Positions 37,798 through 45,836 of a stretch of 64,000 bases of DNA are shown here, piece after piece. The position numbers and the translations under genes are program-made. This stretch comes from Shewanella sp. UCD-KL21. Lineage in GTDB: Bacteria; Pseudomonadota; Gammaproteobacteria; Enterobacterales; Shewanellaceae. Positions within the stretch are counted from its first letter, which is position 1. The number at the start of each line of letters is the position of its first letter. The notes under the pieces are model-generated. The model ran no database searches, was not told where the DNA came from, and saw nothing but the letters and a program-made list of their open reading frames with translations. Where the stretch lies: assembly GCF_001957135.1 (NCBI RefSeq), contig NZ_MPHK01000010.1, positions 62,001 to 126,000 on the forward strand. The letters are read 5' to 3'.

Positions 37798-38839
37798 TAG
37801 GGCTTCCTTGCTTGTAATGAATGCTACTGGCTTGCTGCAGTAGTGTTGCTGCGGTTTCAGCCGTTAAATCTCGTTGACTTTCAGCCAGCATCTCATAGCC
37901 AACCATATGTTTTTTGACTGTTGCAGAACGAAGCAGTGGCGGGTAAAAATGGCCATGTAATCGCCAATGACTATCATCTTGTGTTGGCTGTGACGGTGCA
38001 TTGTGCCAGCCCATTGAGTATGGAAAACTGCAATTGAATAGATTGTCATATTTGGTTGTTAACACTTTAATCGCTTCAGCAAGAGAAGCTTTATGTGCTT
38101 GGGTCATTTGCCCAAAGTGGCGAATATCCTCTTTGGCTACCACCAAGGTTTCAAATGGCCATGCAGCCCAATAAGGCACTACGACCAACCAATGTTGATT
38201 TTCGAACACGATACGTTGCTTGGCCTCAATTTCATGATCCACATAATCGCCCAGCAGTGCGCGACCATGTTTGGCAAAATAGGCTTGCTGATTGACATCT
38301 TCTAGTGCTATTTCACTGGAAAGATGATCGTGTGCCCAAATTTGTCCGTGAGGATGAGGTTGAGAGCAACCCATTACCGCACCTTTATTTTCGAAAATAT
38401 GTACGCAGCGATACTGCTTAGCCAACTCTTGATAGTTTAACTGCCAGGTGTTGACGAGCTGTTCTATGGCCGTCAGTGGCAGTTCTGGCAAGGTGACATT
38501 ATGCTGATCAGAAAAACAAATTACCCGACATTCACCGCTAGCAGCTTCCGCCATAAATAGTGGCTGTTTGCTATCTTGTGCAACAGCTTGGTGAGTTGGG
38601 TTGAGCGCCCCAAAGTCATTAGTAAATACAAAGGTGCCTTGATATTCAGGGTTAGTTACATTGTTTGCACGCTGATTACCTGAACATAGTGGGCAATTAG
38701 CATCATAGCTAGGCAAACTGGTTTGTTCACTTGCCTCTGTCGCCCCTTGCCATGGGCGATTATTCCTCTGGGGTGACACTAACACCCAATCACCGCTTAA
38801 TGGGTTCTTTCGACGGTGAGTAAATTCAAGATCAGCCAT
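37790..38839 (-). CDS. galT: Galactose-1-phosphate uridylyltransferase
   Basis: A 349-residue enzyme of the HIT superfamily. It swaps UMP between UDP-glucose and galactose 1-phosphate. Zinc-type cysteines lie in C49-P-L-C52, and the active site is SQPHPHGQ with nucleophile H164. GAGGA lies 5 bases before the start. First gene of galT-galK-esterase. galE is not present in the window, so the Leloir route must be completed elsewhere. A 21-bp operator lies 41 bases upstream, near the promoter. Confidence 0.96.
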   Translation of the reverse strand: MADLEFTHRRKNPLSGDWVLVSPQRNNRPWQGATEASEQTSLPSYDANCPLCSGNQRANNVTNPEYQGTFVFTNDFGALNPTHQAVAQDSKQPLFMAEAASGECRVICFSDQHNVTLPELPLTAIEQLVNTWQLNYQELAKQYRCVHIFENKGAVMGCSQPHPHGQIWAHDHLSSEIALEDVNQQAYFAKHGRALLGDYVDHEIEAKQRIVFENQHWLVVVPYWAAWPFETLVVAKEDIRHFGQMTQAHKASLAEAIKVLTTKYDNLFNCSFPYSMGWHNAPSQPTQDDSHWRLHGHFYPPLLRSATVKKHMVGYEMLAESQRDLTAETAATLLQQASSIHYKQGSPNE

Positions 38840-38879
38840 GCAATCCTCTAGCTAAAATGCAATATCATAAGTGATTTTT

Positions 38880-38900
38880 AGTATTTATATGATAAATACT
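38880..38900. promoter_or_regulatory. Galactoside-locus operator upstream of galT
   Basis: A perfect palindrome with arms AGTATTTA and TAAATACT around TATGA, the best copy of a motif repeated four times in the locus. Position 41 bases before galT suggests repression by overlap with the promoter. Confidence 0.75.
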
Positions 38901-39065
38901 ACTATTGATTTTTTATTTGTACAAGTCACAGCAACGTAAGTTGTTAACTTAATGTGACTAAAATAGTCAGACTGTCAAGTTTACTCAAACGGGTTATATT
39001 TAAAACAGCAATGGCTGTTGCTTGCGCTTAAGTACGCGCTTTCGCTATGATAAAAAACAATATAT
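38901..39065. other. Divergent galT-glpD promoter region
   Basis: Between the two operator copies lies a further small palindrome, TGACTA-AAA-TAGTCA at 38955-38969. No gene. This region likely holds both divergent promoters. Confidence 0.5.
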
Positions 39066-39086
39066 AGTATTTATCATATAATATAT
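39066..39086. promoter_or_regulatory. Galactoside-locus operator upstream of glpD
   Basis: Matches the galT copy at 17 of 21 positions (shared AGTATTTATCATATAA, opposite orientation). It lies 74 bases before the glpD start. A half-site GTATTTATCTTA follows near 39094. Confidence 0.7.
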
Positions 39087-39159
39087 TGAATTTGTATTTA
39101 TCTTACTTTTAATAGGTTAAATACACAGAGTGTAGCGCAGTAAACAAGGATAGACGGTA

Positions 39160-40740
39160 ATGAGAACCGCTTCAGAAATGTACGATATTGTGGTGATTGG
39201 CGGCGGCATTAATGGTGTTGGTATCGCTGCCGATGCTGCTAGTCGCGGTTTAAAAATATTGTTATGTGAACAAAATGACTTGGCATCTGCTACCTCATCA
39301 AATAGTAGCAAATTGATCCATGGTGGATTGCGCTACCTTGAGCATTATGAATTTAGATTAGTCAAAGAGGCATTAGCTGAGCGCGAAGTGCTATTAAGAA
39401 ATGCGCCTCATATTATTAAGCCGTTAACGTTTCATTTACCTCATCAAGATCACTTGCGCCCGGCCTGGATGATCCGCCTTGGGCTGATGATGTATGACAA
39501 CTTGGCGAAAAGAATTACCTTACCAAAATCAAAATCCATTAAGTTCTCAGCAGATAATCCGCTAAAATCAGAAATAACCAAAGGCTTTAGTTATGCCGAT
39601 GCTTGGGTTGATGACTCTCGAATGGTGGTGCTAAATGCATTGCAGGCCAAGCAACTGGGTGCCCAGATTTATACTCGCACCCGCTGCGTTAACGCTAAAC
39701 GTGAACAGCAACACTGGCTTGTCACTTTGGAATGCCAGCAAACAGGCAAGCAATTTTCGGTTAAATCAAAAGCGCTAGTGAATGCCTCTGGCCCATGGGT
39801 GGCGAAATTGTTTGATGATGTATTGCCCTTCACTAGTCCACAAAACATCCGTTTGGTCAGAGGCAGCCACATTGTCGTGCCTCGTATTCATTCACAGCCC
39901 CAAGCTTATATCTTGCAAAATGAAGATCAGCGCATCGTATTTATTCTGCCTTTTGAAGATGATTATTCATTAATTGGTACCACAGATATGGATTATCAAG
40001 GCGATCCTGGGCAAGTACAGATTAACGATGAAGAAATTGACTACCTGATTGATATCACCAACAGTTATTTTAAGCAGCAGATTAGCCGTAATGACGTATT
40101 GCATACCTTTTCTGGTGTGAGGCCTTTAATTGATGACGAAGCTGAATCCGCCCAGAAAGTAAGTCGTGATTATCGATTTGAAATTGACGCCCCAAAGCTT
40201 GATGATGGCCAGCAAGCTGCAGTCTTACTGTCTGCTTTTGGTGGCAAAATTACTACCTATCGTAAATTGTCTGAAGCTGCGGTTAATCAATTAGCCGCTT
40301 ATTTTCCGCAATTAGCCCCAAGCAACACCGCCAATCAACCTTTACCCGGTGGTAATATTTCTTCAATTACCACCTTGTTAGCACAGTTAAAAGCCCTGTA
40401 CCCAAATATGCCCCAGCAACTTATCCACCGCTGGGCAAGAAGTTACGGCACTTTAACGATGGATGTTATTGGCTCAGCAACTTGCGAGGCACAGTTAGGG
40501 CAAGACTTTGGCCATGGATTATATGCAGCTGAAGTCGACTACCTTATTGCCAATGAATGGGCACAGGATGCCAGTGATATTTTATGGCGCCGAACCAAGG
40601 TGGGATTACGTTTTAATGCACAGCAAACCCAAGTGTTGCAATCTTATCTAATGAGTCGACGAACAAAGCATTGCCAAGCCACGATTGGCAATCAAGTTTG
40701 CGATACACAAAACTTAACGTCAATGGCCGATACAGGTTAA
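39160..40740 (+). CDS. glpD: Aerobic glycerol-3-phosphate dehydrogenase
   Basis: A 526-residue FAD flavoprotein, peripheral to the inner membrane, that oxidises glycerol 3-phosphate to dihydroxyacetone phosphate and passes electrons to quinone. The N-terminal motif VIGGGINGVGIAADAASRG, then SSKLIHGGLRYLEHYEFRLV and FGGKITTYRKL follow E. coli GlpD very closely. AAGGA lies 9 bases upstream of the ATG. Its position between galactose genes, divergent from galT and with the same operator, is odd since glpK and glpF are absent. It would be needed if glycerol is released from galactosyl-glycerols. The stop codon faces the dgoK stop inside a palindrome. Confidence 0.94.
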   Translation: MRTASEMYDIVVIGGGINGVGIAADAASRGLKILLCEQNDLASATSSNSSKLIHGGLRYLEHYEFRLVKEALAEREVLLRNAPHIIKPLTFHLPHQDHLRPAWMIRLGLMMYDNLAKRITLPKSKSIKFSADNPLKSEITKGFSYADAWVDDSRMVVLNALQAKQLGAQIYTRTRCVNAKREQQHWLVTLECQQTGKQFSVKSKALVNASGPWVAKLFDDVLPFTSPQNIRLVRGSHIVVPRIHSQPQAYILQNEDQRIVFILPFEDDYSLIGTTDMDYQGDPGQVQINDEEIDYLIDITNSYFKQQISRNDVLHTFSGVRPLIDDEAESAQKVSRDYRFEIDAPKLDDGQQAAVLLSAFGGKITTYRKLSEAAVNQLAAYFPQLAPSNTANQPLPGGNISSITTLLAQLKALYPNMPQQLIHRWARSYGTLTMDVIGSATCEAQLGQDFGHGLYAAEVDYLIANEWAQDASDILWRRTKVGLRFNAQQTQVLQSYLMSRRTKHCQATIGNQVCDTQNLTSMADTG

Positions 40741-40750
40741 CGGCCGTTAA
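40737..40750. repeat. Palindrome holding both facing stop codons
   Basis: TTAACGGCCGTTAA is a perfect 14-bp palindrome. glpD ends with its TAA in the left half and dgoK ends with its TAA in the right half. Only 6 bases separate the convergent genes and no terminator fits between. Confidence 0.85.
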
Positions 40751-41700
40751 TGGTATTGACTCATTTTCTGATACACCACCTCAAAACCTTTTAAGGTTGC
40801 TTGGTTCACACTAACCAATTGCGTGTTAATTTGACAACGACTCAATACATTCGCAAAGCATTGACTGAGATGCTCAGGGCCAATAATGGTGATGGGTGGT
40901 AAACCGCTAAAATCCCATTCTTTAGCGTTTATTGCCGCCTTAACATCATGGGCAATTAATAATCCCGACAGGTAACAATGAGCTTGTTTAGGGCTGGTAT
41001 TGTTAAACAATTGCTGGCTTCTGACGCTAAACAAGCCGTGGCTAAAGTTATCTATCTCACTGTCTAAAATGAACTTAGCACCTTGGGTAAATGCGTCAAA
41101 ATCAAAGTCTGTTTCAGTGGCTTTATCTTGGATAAGGACGCTTTGATTTGATAGTAAGTCGTATAACTCACCGGTTAAAGCCGTTTTAAAGAGCTGTACC
41201 ACACCGTCTTCAATGAGTACCCACTTAGTATGAGTGCCCGGCAAACAAACAAGATGTCGCCCTTGTTTGTTTGCTGCAGATAAGTTTAACCAGCCCAGTA
41301 ACTGACATTCTTCGCCGCGCATAGCATCAAAATGATGCGGCGCTATTTGGCAACTAAGACCGGGGAAAATAGTAATAGGATTACCGTGACAACAAAAACT
41401 CATACCAGCATAAATAATTTGTTCAGGAGCAATAGGGCAAGGCAGATAAGGGGTTTCTTTCCAGCCGATACTGGAGCCTATTTGGCCTATCATTAAAATA
41501 TCTAGCACCCCGTATCGTTCAACCCAAGGGCTTATGGTTTCTAATAAGGTGGTTTGAAAATCACTTTGGATTTTCTGTACCCCTAAACTGTTAACCCGTT
41601 CAATCACTTGAATGGGCTGCTTGACACTGATGTGGCATAAATAAGCCCGTAAATGGCTGGTGCCCCAATCAATTGCAATAAAATGAGCTTTCCCGACCAC
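40747..41700 (-). CDS. dgoK: 2-dehydro-3-deoxygalactonokinase
   Basis: A 317-residue kinase of the DgoK family with N-terminal DWGTSHLRAYL and MIGQIGSSIGW, and LPGTHTKWV in the middle. It phosphorylates 2-keto-3-deoxygalactonate in the De Ley-Doudoroff galactose or galactonate pathway. Located 3 bases after the SDR gene, so the two are co-transcribed. The other enzymes of the route (lactonase, DgoD dehydratase, DgoA aldolase) are not in the window. Confidence 0.88.
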   Translation of the reverse strand: MVGKAHFIAIDWGTSHLRAYLCHISVKQPIQVIERVNSLGVQKIQSDFQTTLLETISPWVERYGVLDILMIGQIGSSIGWKETPYLPCPIAPEQIIYAGMSFCCHGNPITIFPGLSCQIAPHHFDAMRGEECQLLGWLNLSAANKQGRHLVCLPGTHTKWVLIEDGVVQLFKTALTGELYDLLSNQSVLIQDKATETDFDFDAFTQGAKFILDSEIDNFSHGLFSVRSQQLFNNTSPKQAHCYLSGLLIAHDVKAAINAKEWDFSGLPPITIIGPEHLSQCFANVLSRCQINTQLVSVNQATLKGFEVVYQKMSQYH

Positions 41701-41703
41701 GAT

Positions 41704-42483
41704 TTACGCTCTCCCGCCATCAATATTAATGCACTGACCGGTGATCATTTGGCTGTTATCTGAAGCTAAAAATAACGCAAGCGCTGCCACATCTTCAGGA
41801 GTGATTCGACGTTTAATCGCCATTGATTCAGTCCACTTTTGTTCTTCTTCTTTTGTTAGCCAGCTCGACAGTTGTTTTTCCGTCGCCACCCAACCGGGTA
41901 AAATGGCATTAACTCGTACCCCATATTCGCCAAACTCTTTTGCAAGGGCGCGAGTCATGCCAATAATTCCCGCTTTAGCCGTCACATAACCTGTCATTTG
42001 TTGTGAGCCTAATAAGGCTGTAATGGAACTGAAATTAATGATACTGCCACATCTGTGCTGTTTCATGACGTTAAAGGCTGCTTGGGAGGCAAAAAATGTC
42101 GGGTCTAAATTAACTTGCATACACTTATGCCAAGACTCAGGCGATATGTGTTCAACCTCATGACGGGTATCATCTGCGACATTGTTAATCAACACATCAA
42201 GCCGACCAAAATGAGCGGTGGCCTCTATAATAGCGTCTTGTAATGCTTTGATATCGGTGACATCAACGGCTTTAAACCAAATTGACTGGCAAACATTGCT
42301 AGGTAATTGACTGATGAGCAGATCCGCCGTCTGGGCATCAATATCAACCAAAGCGACTTTGGCCTCTTGCTGTAAAAAAGCGCTCACCATGGCAGCACCT
42401 ATGCCACTTGCACCACCTGTAATGAAAATCACTTTCTCTTTGAGTTGTTGGTATTGAGTTGAGTCATTCACCCTAGGTTCCAT
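41704..42483 (-). CDS. SDR-family dehydrogenase, possibly galactose dehydrogenase
   Basis: A 259-residue short-chain dehydrogenase. The cofactor motif is GGASGIGAA, followed by NNVAD, the catalytic Ser in INFSSITA and YVTAK. Sequence alone does not fix the substrate. Its coupling to dgoK suggests oxidation of D-galactose to galactonolactone or of a related sugar, which is inference. The start has no strong ribosome binding site. It diverges from the GntR regulator gene. Confidence 0.8.
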   Translation of the reverse strand: MEPRVNDSTQYQQLKEKVIFITGGASGIGAAMVSAFLQQEAKVALVDIDAQTADLLISQLPSNVCQSIWFKAVDVTDIKALQDAIIEATAHFGRLDVLINNVADDTRHEVEHISPESWHKCMQVNLDPTFFASQAAFNVMKQHRCGSIINFSSITALLGSQQMTGYVTAKAGIIGMTRALAKEFGEYGVRVNAILPGWVATEKQLSSWLTKEEEQKWTESMAIKRRITPEDVAALALFLASDNSQMITGQCINIDGGRA

Positions 42484-42619
42484 CCATTATTATTTTACTT
42501 AATGATATGTTGTTTATTGAGCGGGTTATGCATCTTGATAACATAGAACACCAGACCCCAAATGAATGTGTAAACCCGCTCTATATCAATCTTTTATCAT
42601 TAATTTACTGCAAAACAAA

Positions 42620-42653
42620 GTTATATCATCTTTGCATTTAAATATGATATAAC
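42620..42653. promoter_or_regulatory. Inverted repeat before the GntR gene
   Basis: GTTATATCAT and ATGATATAAC, a perfect 10-bp inverted repeat spaced by 14 bases, lies 34 bases before the GntR start and 137 before the SDR start. The ATGATA core is shared with the four 21-bp operators. Probably an autoregulation site. Confidence 0.65.
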
Positions 42654-42687
42654 AGATTAATGTACCAACAATTGGATCTTTATCGGC

Positions 42688-43386
42688 ATGGCTAATACAC
42701 CACGACAGAATTTAACCCATCAATTAACCCATGATCTTGGTGTTGCGATAGTGAAAGGGGTTTACCCAATTGGTGAGGGATTACCCTCAGAAGCAGATTT
42801 ATGTATTGAATACGATGTCAGTCGTAGTTCGACCCGTGAAGCGGTAAAAATGCTATCAGCTAAAGGCTTAATTACTTCACGCCCTAAGCAAGGGATCAGA
42901 GTCATGCCTGAAAGCCACTGGAATATGTTTGATACCGATGTACTACGTTGGATATTAAGCAGTAAACCGTCTTTGTCATTACTAAAAGAATTTACTCAAG
43001 TGCGCGTGGCACTGGAGCCACAAGCGGCAGCCTTAGCATCAGTGAATGCAACCCAAGCACAGCTAGATGATATTGCTAAAGCCTTAGAGCGCATGGCTGA
43101 AGCCGAACAAGGCTTAGATGATCCGCTCGAAGCCGATATCGCTTTTCATACCAGTATTTTAATTGCCAGTGGCAACCGCTTTTTTGTGCAGTTAACTGAC
43201 TTCATTGGAACCGCTTTACGAGTGAGCATTCGCTATACCAACAAAATAAAAGGTGTCGCAGGAGCCGATGTGTCTAAGCACGCAGAAATTTATAATGCGA
43301 TAAAAATGCGTAATCCGGTATTAGCTCAAGCGGCAGTGACCATGATTTTACAAGAAGCGTTAGAGTTGATTGAGTCTAAGCTTTAA
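42688..43386 (+). CDS. GntR/FadR-family transcriptional regulator
   Basis: A 232-residue regulator: an N-terminal winged helix (GLPSEADLCIEYDVSRSSTREAVKML near residues 30-55) and a C-terminal FCD ligand-binding domain with possible metal ligands D and H (DIAFHTSIL near 150, HAEIYNAI near 197). Subfamily features resemble DgoR, the galactonate repressor. It is the only regulator in the galactoside locus and the best candidate for binding the repeated operator, although the AT-rich motif differs from classic FadR-type sites. It diverges from SDR-dgoK. Confidence 0.85.
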   Translation: MANTPRQNLTHQLTHDLGVAIVKGVYPIGEGLPSEADLCIEYDVSRSSTREAVKMLSAKGLITSRPKQGIRVMPESHWNMFDTDVLRWILSSKPSLSLLKEFTQVRVALEPQAAALASVNATQAQLDDIAKALERMAEAEQGLDDPLEADIAFHTSILIASGNRFFVQLTDFIGTALRVSIRYTNKIKGVAGADVSKHAEIYNAIKMRNPVLAQAAVTMILQEALELIESKL

Positions 43387-43436
43387 TCACATATTTTGTA
43401 ATTACATATTGAAAGTCGCTTATATTGGCATTCAAT

Positions 43437-43468
43437 AAAAATGCACCTCAAATGAGGTGCATTTTTGC
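43437..43468. terminator. Bidirectional terminator between the GntR and GH36 genes
   Basis: A perfect 14-bp stem (AAAAATGCACCTCA / TGAGGTGCATTTTT) with loop AA serves the convergent genes. Confidence 0.92.
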
Positions 43469-43493
43469 ATTAACTAGCAGGTGAATTATCGGT

Positions 43494-45623
43494 TCAAACT
43501 TGATTCAATTCAAAGATTAATGAGGTTTGCGGAAAGGTGACCGGTAACTGCATACCAATAAACATTAATGCCTCACCAGTAAATACTTGGCCATCAATCA
43601 CACCTAAAACATTATCTGAATACTCAAATAACTGCGTCGGCCACAATGTAGTGATTTTATATTTCGCCTGTGGACTTAACCCTGCAAAGCGGTATTTAGG
43701 CGGAGTAGTGCGTGGCGTTTCTTTGATGCTGTTATAGGCAAATAACGCCTGAGTTGCATCAGCATTAACCACCCCAAAATCTATCGATAAACCATCACTG
43801 TCTAGACGCACTAACTTACCCGAGTGGATTAACTGACGATGTTGCTTATGCAATTTAATGATCTGCTGTAATTGCTCACGCTCATTGTCGGTTAATTCCC
43901 TTGGGTCCATCTCAATGCCCATATGACCGAAAAATGCCACCGCGGCGCGGGTCGCAATGCTGATGTGGCGACCGGTAATATGACAATCGCGCGGGCCAAC
44001 ATGGGCGCCCATAATTTCAGCAGGAAAAAAGAACGAGCAGCCACGTTGAATGTGTAATCTGTCGAGCGCATCATTAGAATCCGATGTCCATACTCGGTCA
44101 GTATGCTGTAACACGCCTAAATCAATTCTTGCGCCGCCTGAGGAGCAGCTTTCAATTTCAACATGGGGATGCGCCTGCTTTAAATCGGCAATTAATTGAT
44201 AAGCCGCCAAGGTTTGCTGGTGTACCGCAGGCTTGCCTATTGCGTTACCCGCATGGTTTAAATCACGGTTCATGTCCCATTTGATATACACAATTTGAGG
44301 GTACTCAAGCAAGATGTCGTTGATGGCGTTAAATAAGTAATCAGTCACTTGTTTGCGAGTTAAATCAAGTACCAGTTGTTTCCTAAACTTGAGCTGTTCA
44401 TTACCACGGGTTTGTAATACCCAATCAGGGTGGGCGCGGTATAAGTCGCTGTCTGGATTAACCATTTCGGGCTCAAACCATAAGCCAAATTCCATCCCTA
44501 CATGATTGACATGATCAATTAATGGCTGAAGCCCCTGAGGATAAATGCCTTCGTCCACCGTCCAATCGCCCAAACCAGCAAAGTCACCACGACGTCCTTT
44601 AAACCAACCATCATCAAGAACAAAACGCTCAGCGCCAATGTCTGCCGCTTGTGAAGCTAACGACTTTAAGGTATCAACATCATGGTCAAAATAAATCCCT
44701 TCCCAAGTGTTGTAATGAATTGGCCGCGGCTTTTGTTTAACTGGCTCACGAATAAATTGCTGACGAATAAATTGATGATAACAAGCCGATAAACCACTAA
44801 AACCTTGATCAGAATAGGCCATATACAGCGTTGGACTTTGATAGCGCTGCTGCGGCGGCAATGACAATTCACCGGGCATGAGTAGCTCACCCATTTGCAC
44901 ATAACTGCGACCTTCTGCCAGTAATTCTGCGCGCATTTTGTGGTTACCGCTCCAGCCTAAATGAAACCCATAACACTCGCCGCCTTGCTCATGGGTAAGC
45001 TTGTTGTGCATGACTAAGCCGGGGAAGTTATCGTGGGAGGTTTTACCCTTGCGGTTTTCTCGTACATAGCTGCCAAGGAACAAATCAAACGAATGACGCT
45101 GAAACTCATTTGACCAACGGCCCTCAAAAGACATGATTTGATTAATATGCAGCGGTAGCGGCATGGTGGGCGCTGCGCACCAATTTAGCTGCATGGCTTG
45201 TGAGCTGTCATTAATTAACTGAGTCTCAGCACTTAGCACATCGGTAAGAGGGTCAAGTTTAAGGCTATGAATTACGCTGATTTGGCGTAGCTCATCTTTA
45301 CTAGTGAATACCACCTGATTATCTTGTTGCTTAACCTGAGTGAGCTTGCCGCCTAGAGACCAAGCATCTGCATCATTGCTAATTTCAATCCCTGGCGCCC
45401 CAGTAAACCCTTGGCCCATTAACGGAGATAGCGCAATGGGCGCTTCAGTCACAACCGAGCATTTGGCCTCTTGACGAGTCGATAATTGGTCGATCATCCC
45501 GCTAGTGGTGGTATTGGATAATTTTTTTCCAAAGTAGGCAATAGCCGGGGTATTGCTCTGGCAATCAATGATTAAACTGCTATTAAGGCTATGCAATACA
45601 ACAGAAGAGGCAAACGATAACAT
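43494..45623 (-). CDS. Alpha-galactosidase, glycoside hydrolase family 36
   Basis: A 709-residue cytoplasmic enzyme without a signal peptide. An N-terminal beta-supersandwich, a central TIM barrel with nucleophile Asp in KWDMNRD and acid/base Asp in RVWTSDSND, and the SCSSGGARIDLG substrate loop are typical of GH36. It cleaves terminal alpha-galactosyl groups. It diverges from the GH42 gene, with about 210 bases between starts. An operator copy lies 74 bases upstream. Confidence 0.93.
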   Translation of the reverse strand: MLSFASSVVLHSLNSSLIIDCQSNTPAIAYFGKKLSNTTTSGMIDQLSTRQEAKCSVVTEAPIALSPLMGQGFTGAPGIEISNDADAWSLGGKLTQVKQQDNQVVFTSKDELRQISVIHSLKLDPLTDVLSAETQLINDSSQAMQLNWCAAPTMPLPLHINQIMSFEGRWSNEFQRHSFDLFLGSYVRENRKGKTSHDNFPGLVMHNKLTHEQGGECYGFHLGWSGNHKMRAELLAEGRSYVQMGELLMPGELSLPPQQRYQSPTLYMAYSDQGFSGLSACYHQFIRQQFIREPVKQKPRPIHYNTWEGIYFDHDVDTLKSLASQAADIGAERFVLDDGWFKGRRGDFAGLGDWTVDEGIYPQGLQPLIDHVNHVGMEFGLWFEPEMVNPDSDLYRAHPDWVLQTRGNEQLKFRKQLVLDLTRKQVTDYLFNAINDILLEYPQIVYIKWDMNRDLNHAGNAIGKPAVHQQTLAAYQLIADLKQAHPHVEIESCSSGGARIDLGVLQHTDRVWTSDSNDALDRLHIQRGCSFFFPAEIMGAHVGPRDCHITGRHISIATRAAVAFFGHMGIEMDPRELTDNEREQLQQIIKLHKQHRQLIHSGKLVRLDSDGLSIDFGVVNADATQALFAYNSIKETPRTTPPKYRFAGLSPQAKYKITTLWPTQLFEYSDNVLGVIDGQVFTGEALMFIGMQLPVTFPQTSLIFELNQV

Positions 45624-45696
45624 GAATTCAATTTCCTTTTTGAACGAGCCAAACGCTAACTAATGCACGAAATGATAATCTTTTTGCAACAAAAAT

Positions 45697-45717
45697 ACTA
45701 TATATCATATAAATGCT
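45697..45717. promoter_or_regulatory. Shared operator in the GH36-GH42 divergent region
   Basis: Matches the galT palindrome at 18 of 21 positions. It is 74 bases from the GH36 start and 120 from the GH42 start, so one site could control both genes. Confidence 0.68.
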
Positions 45718-45836
45718 GAGTTAGTATATTGGCCATTAAACAGCAGGCATTAATTTGGCAACAAACCAAGTTGGGCTAACACAAATTGTACATTAACCGC
45801 TTAACTAGGATTGCGGTTATTTTAATGGAGAAAATC

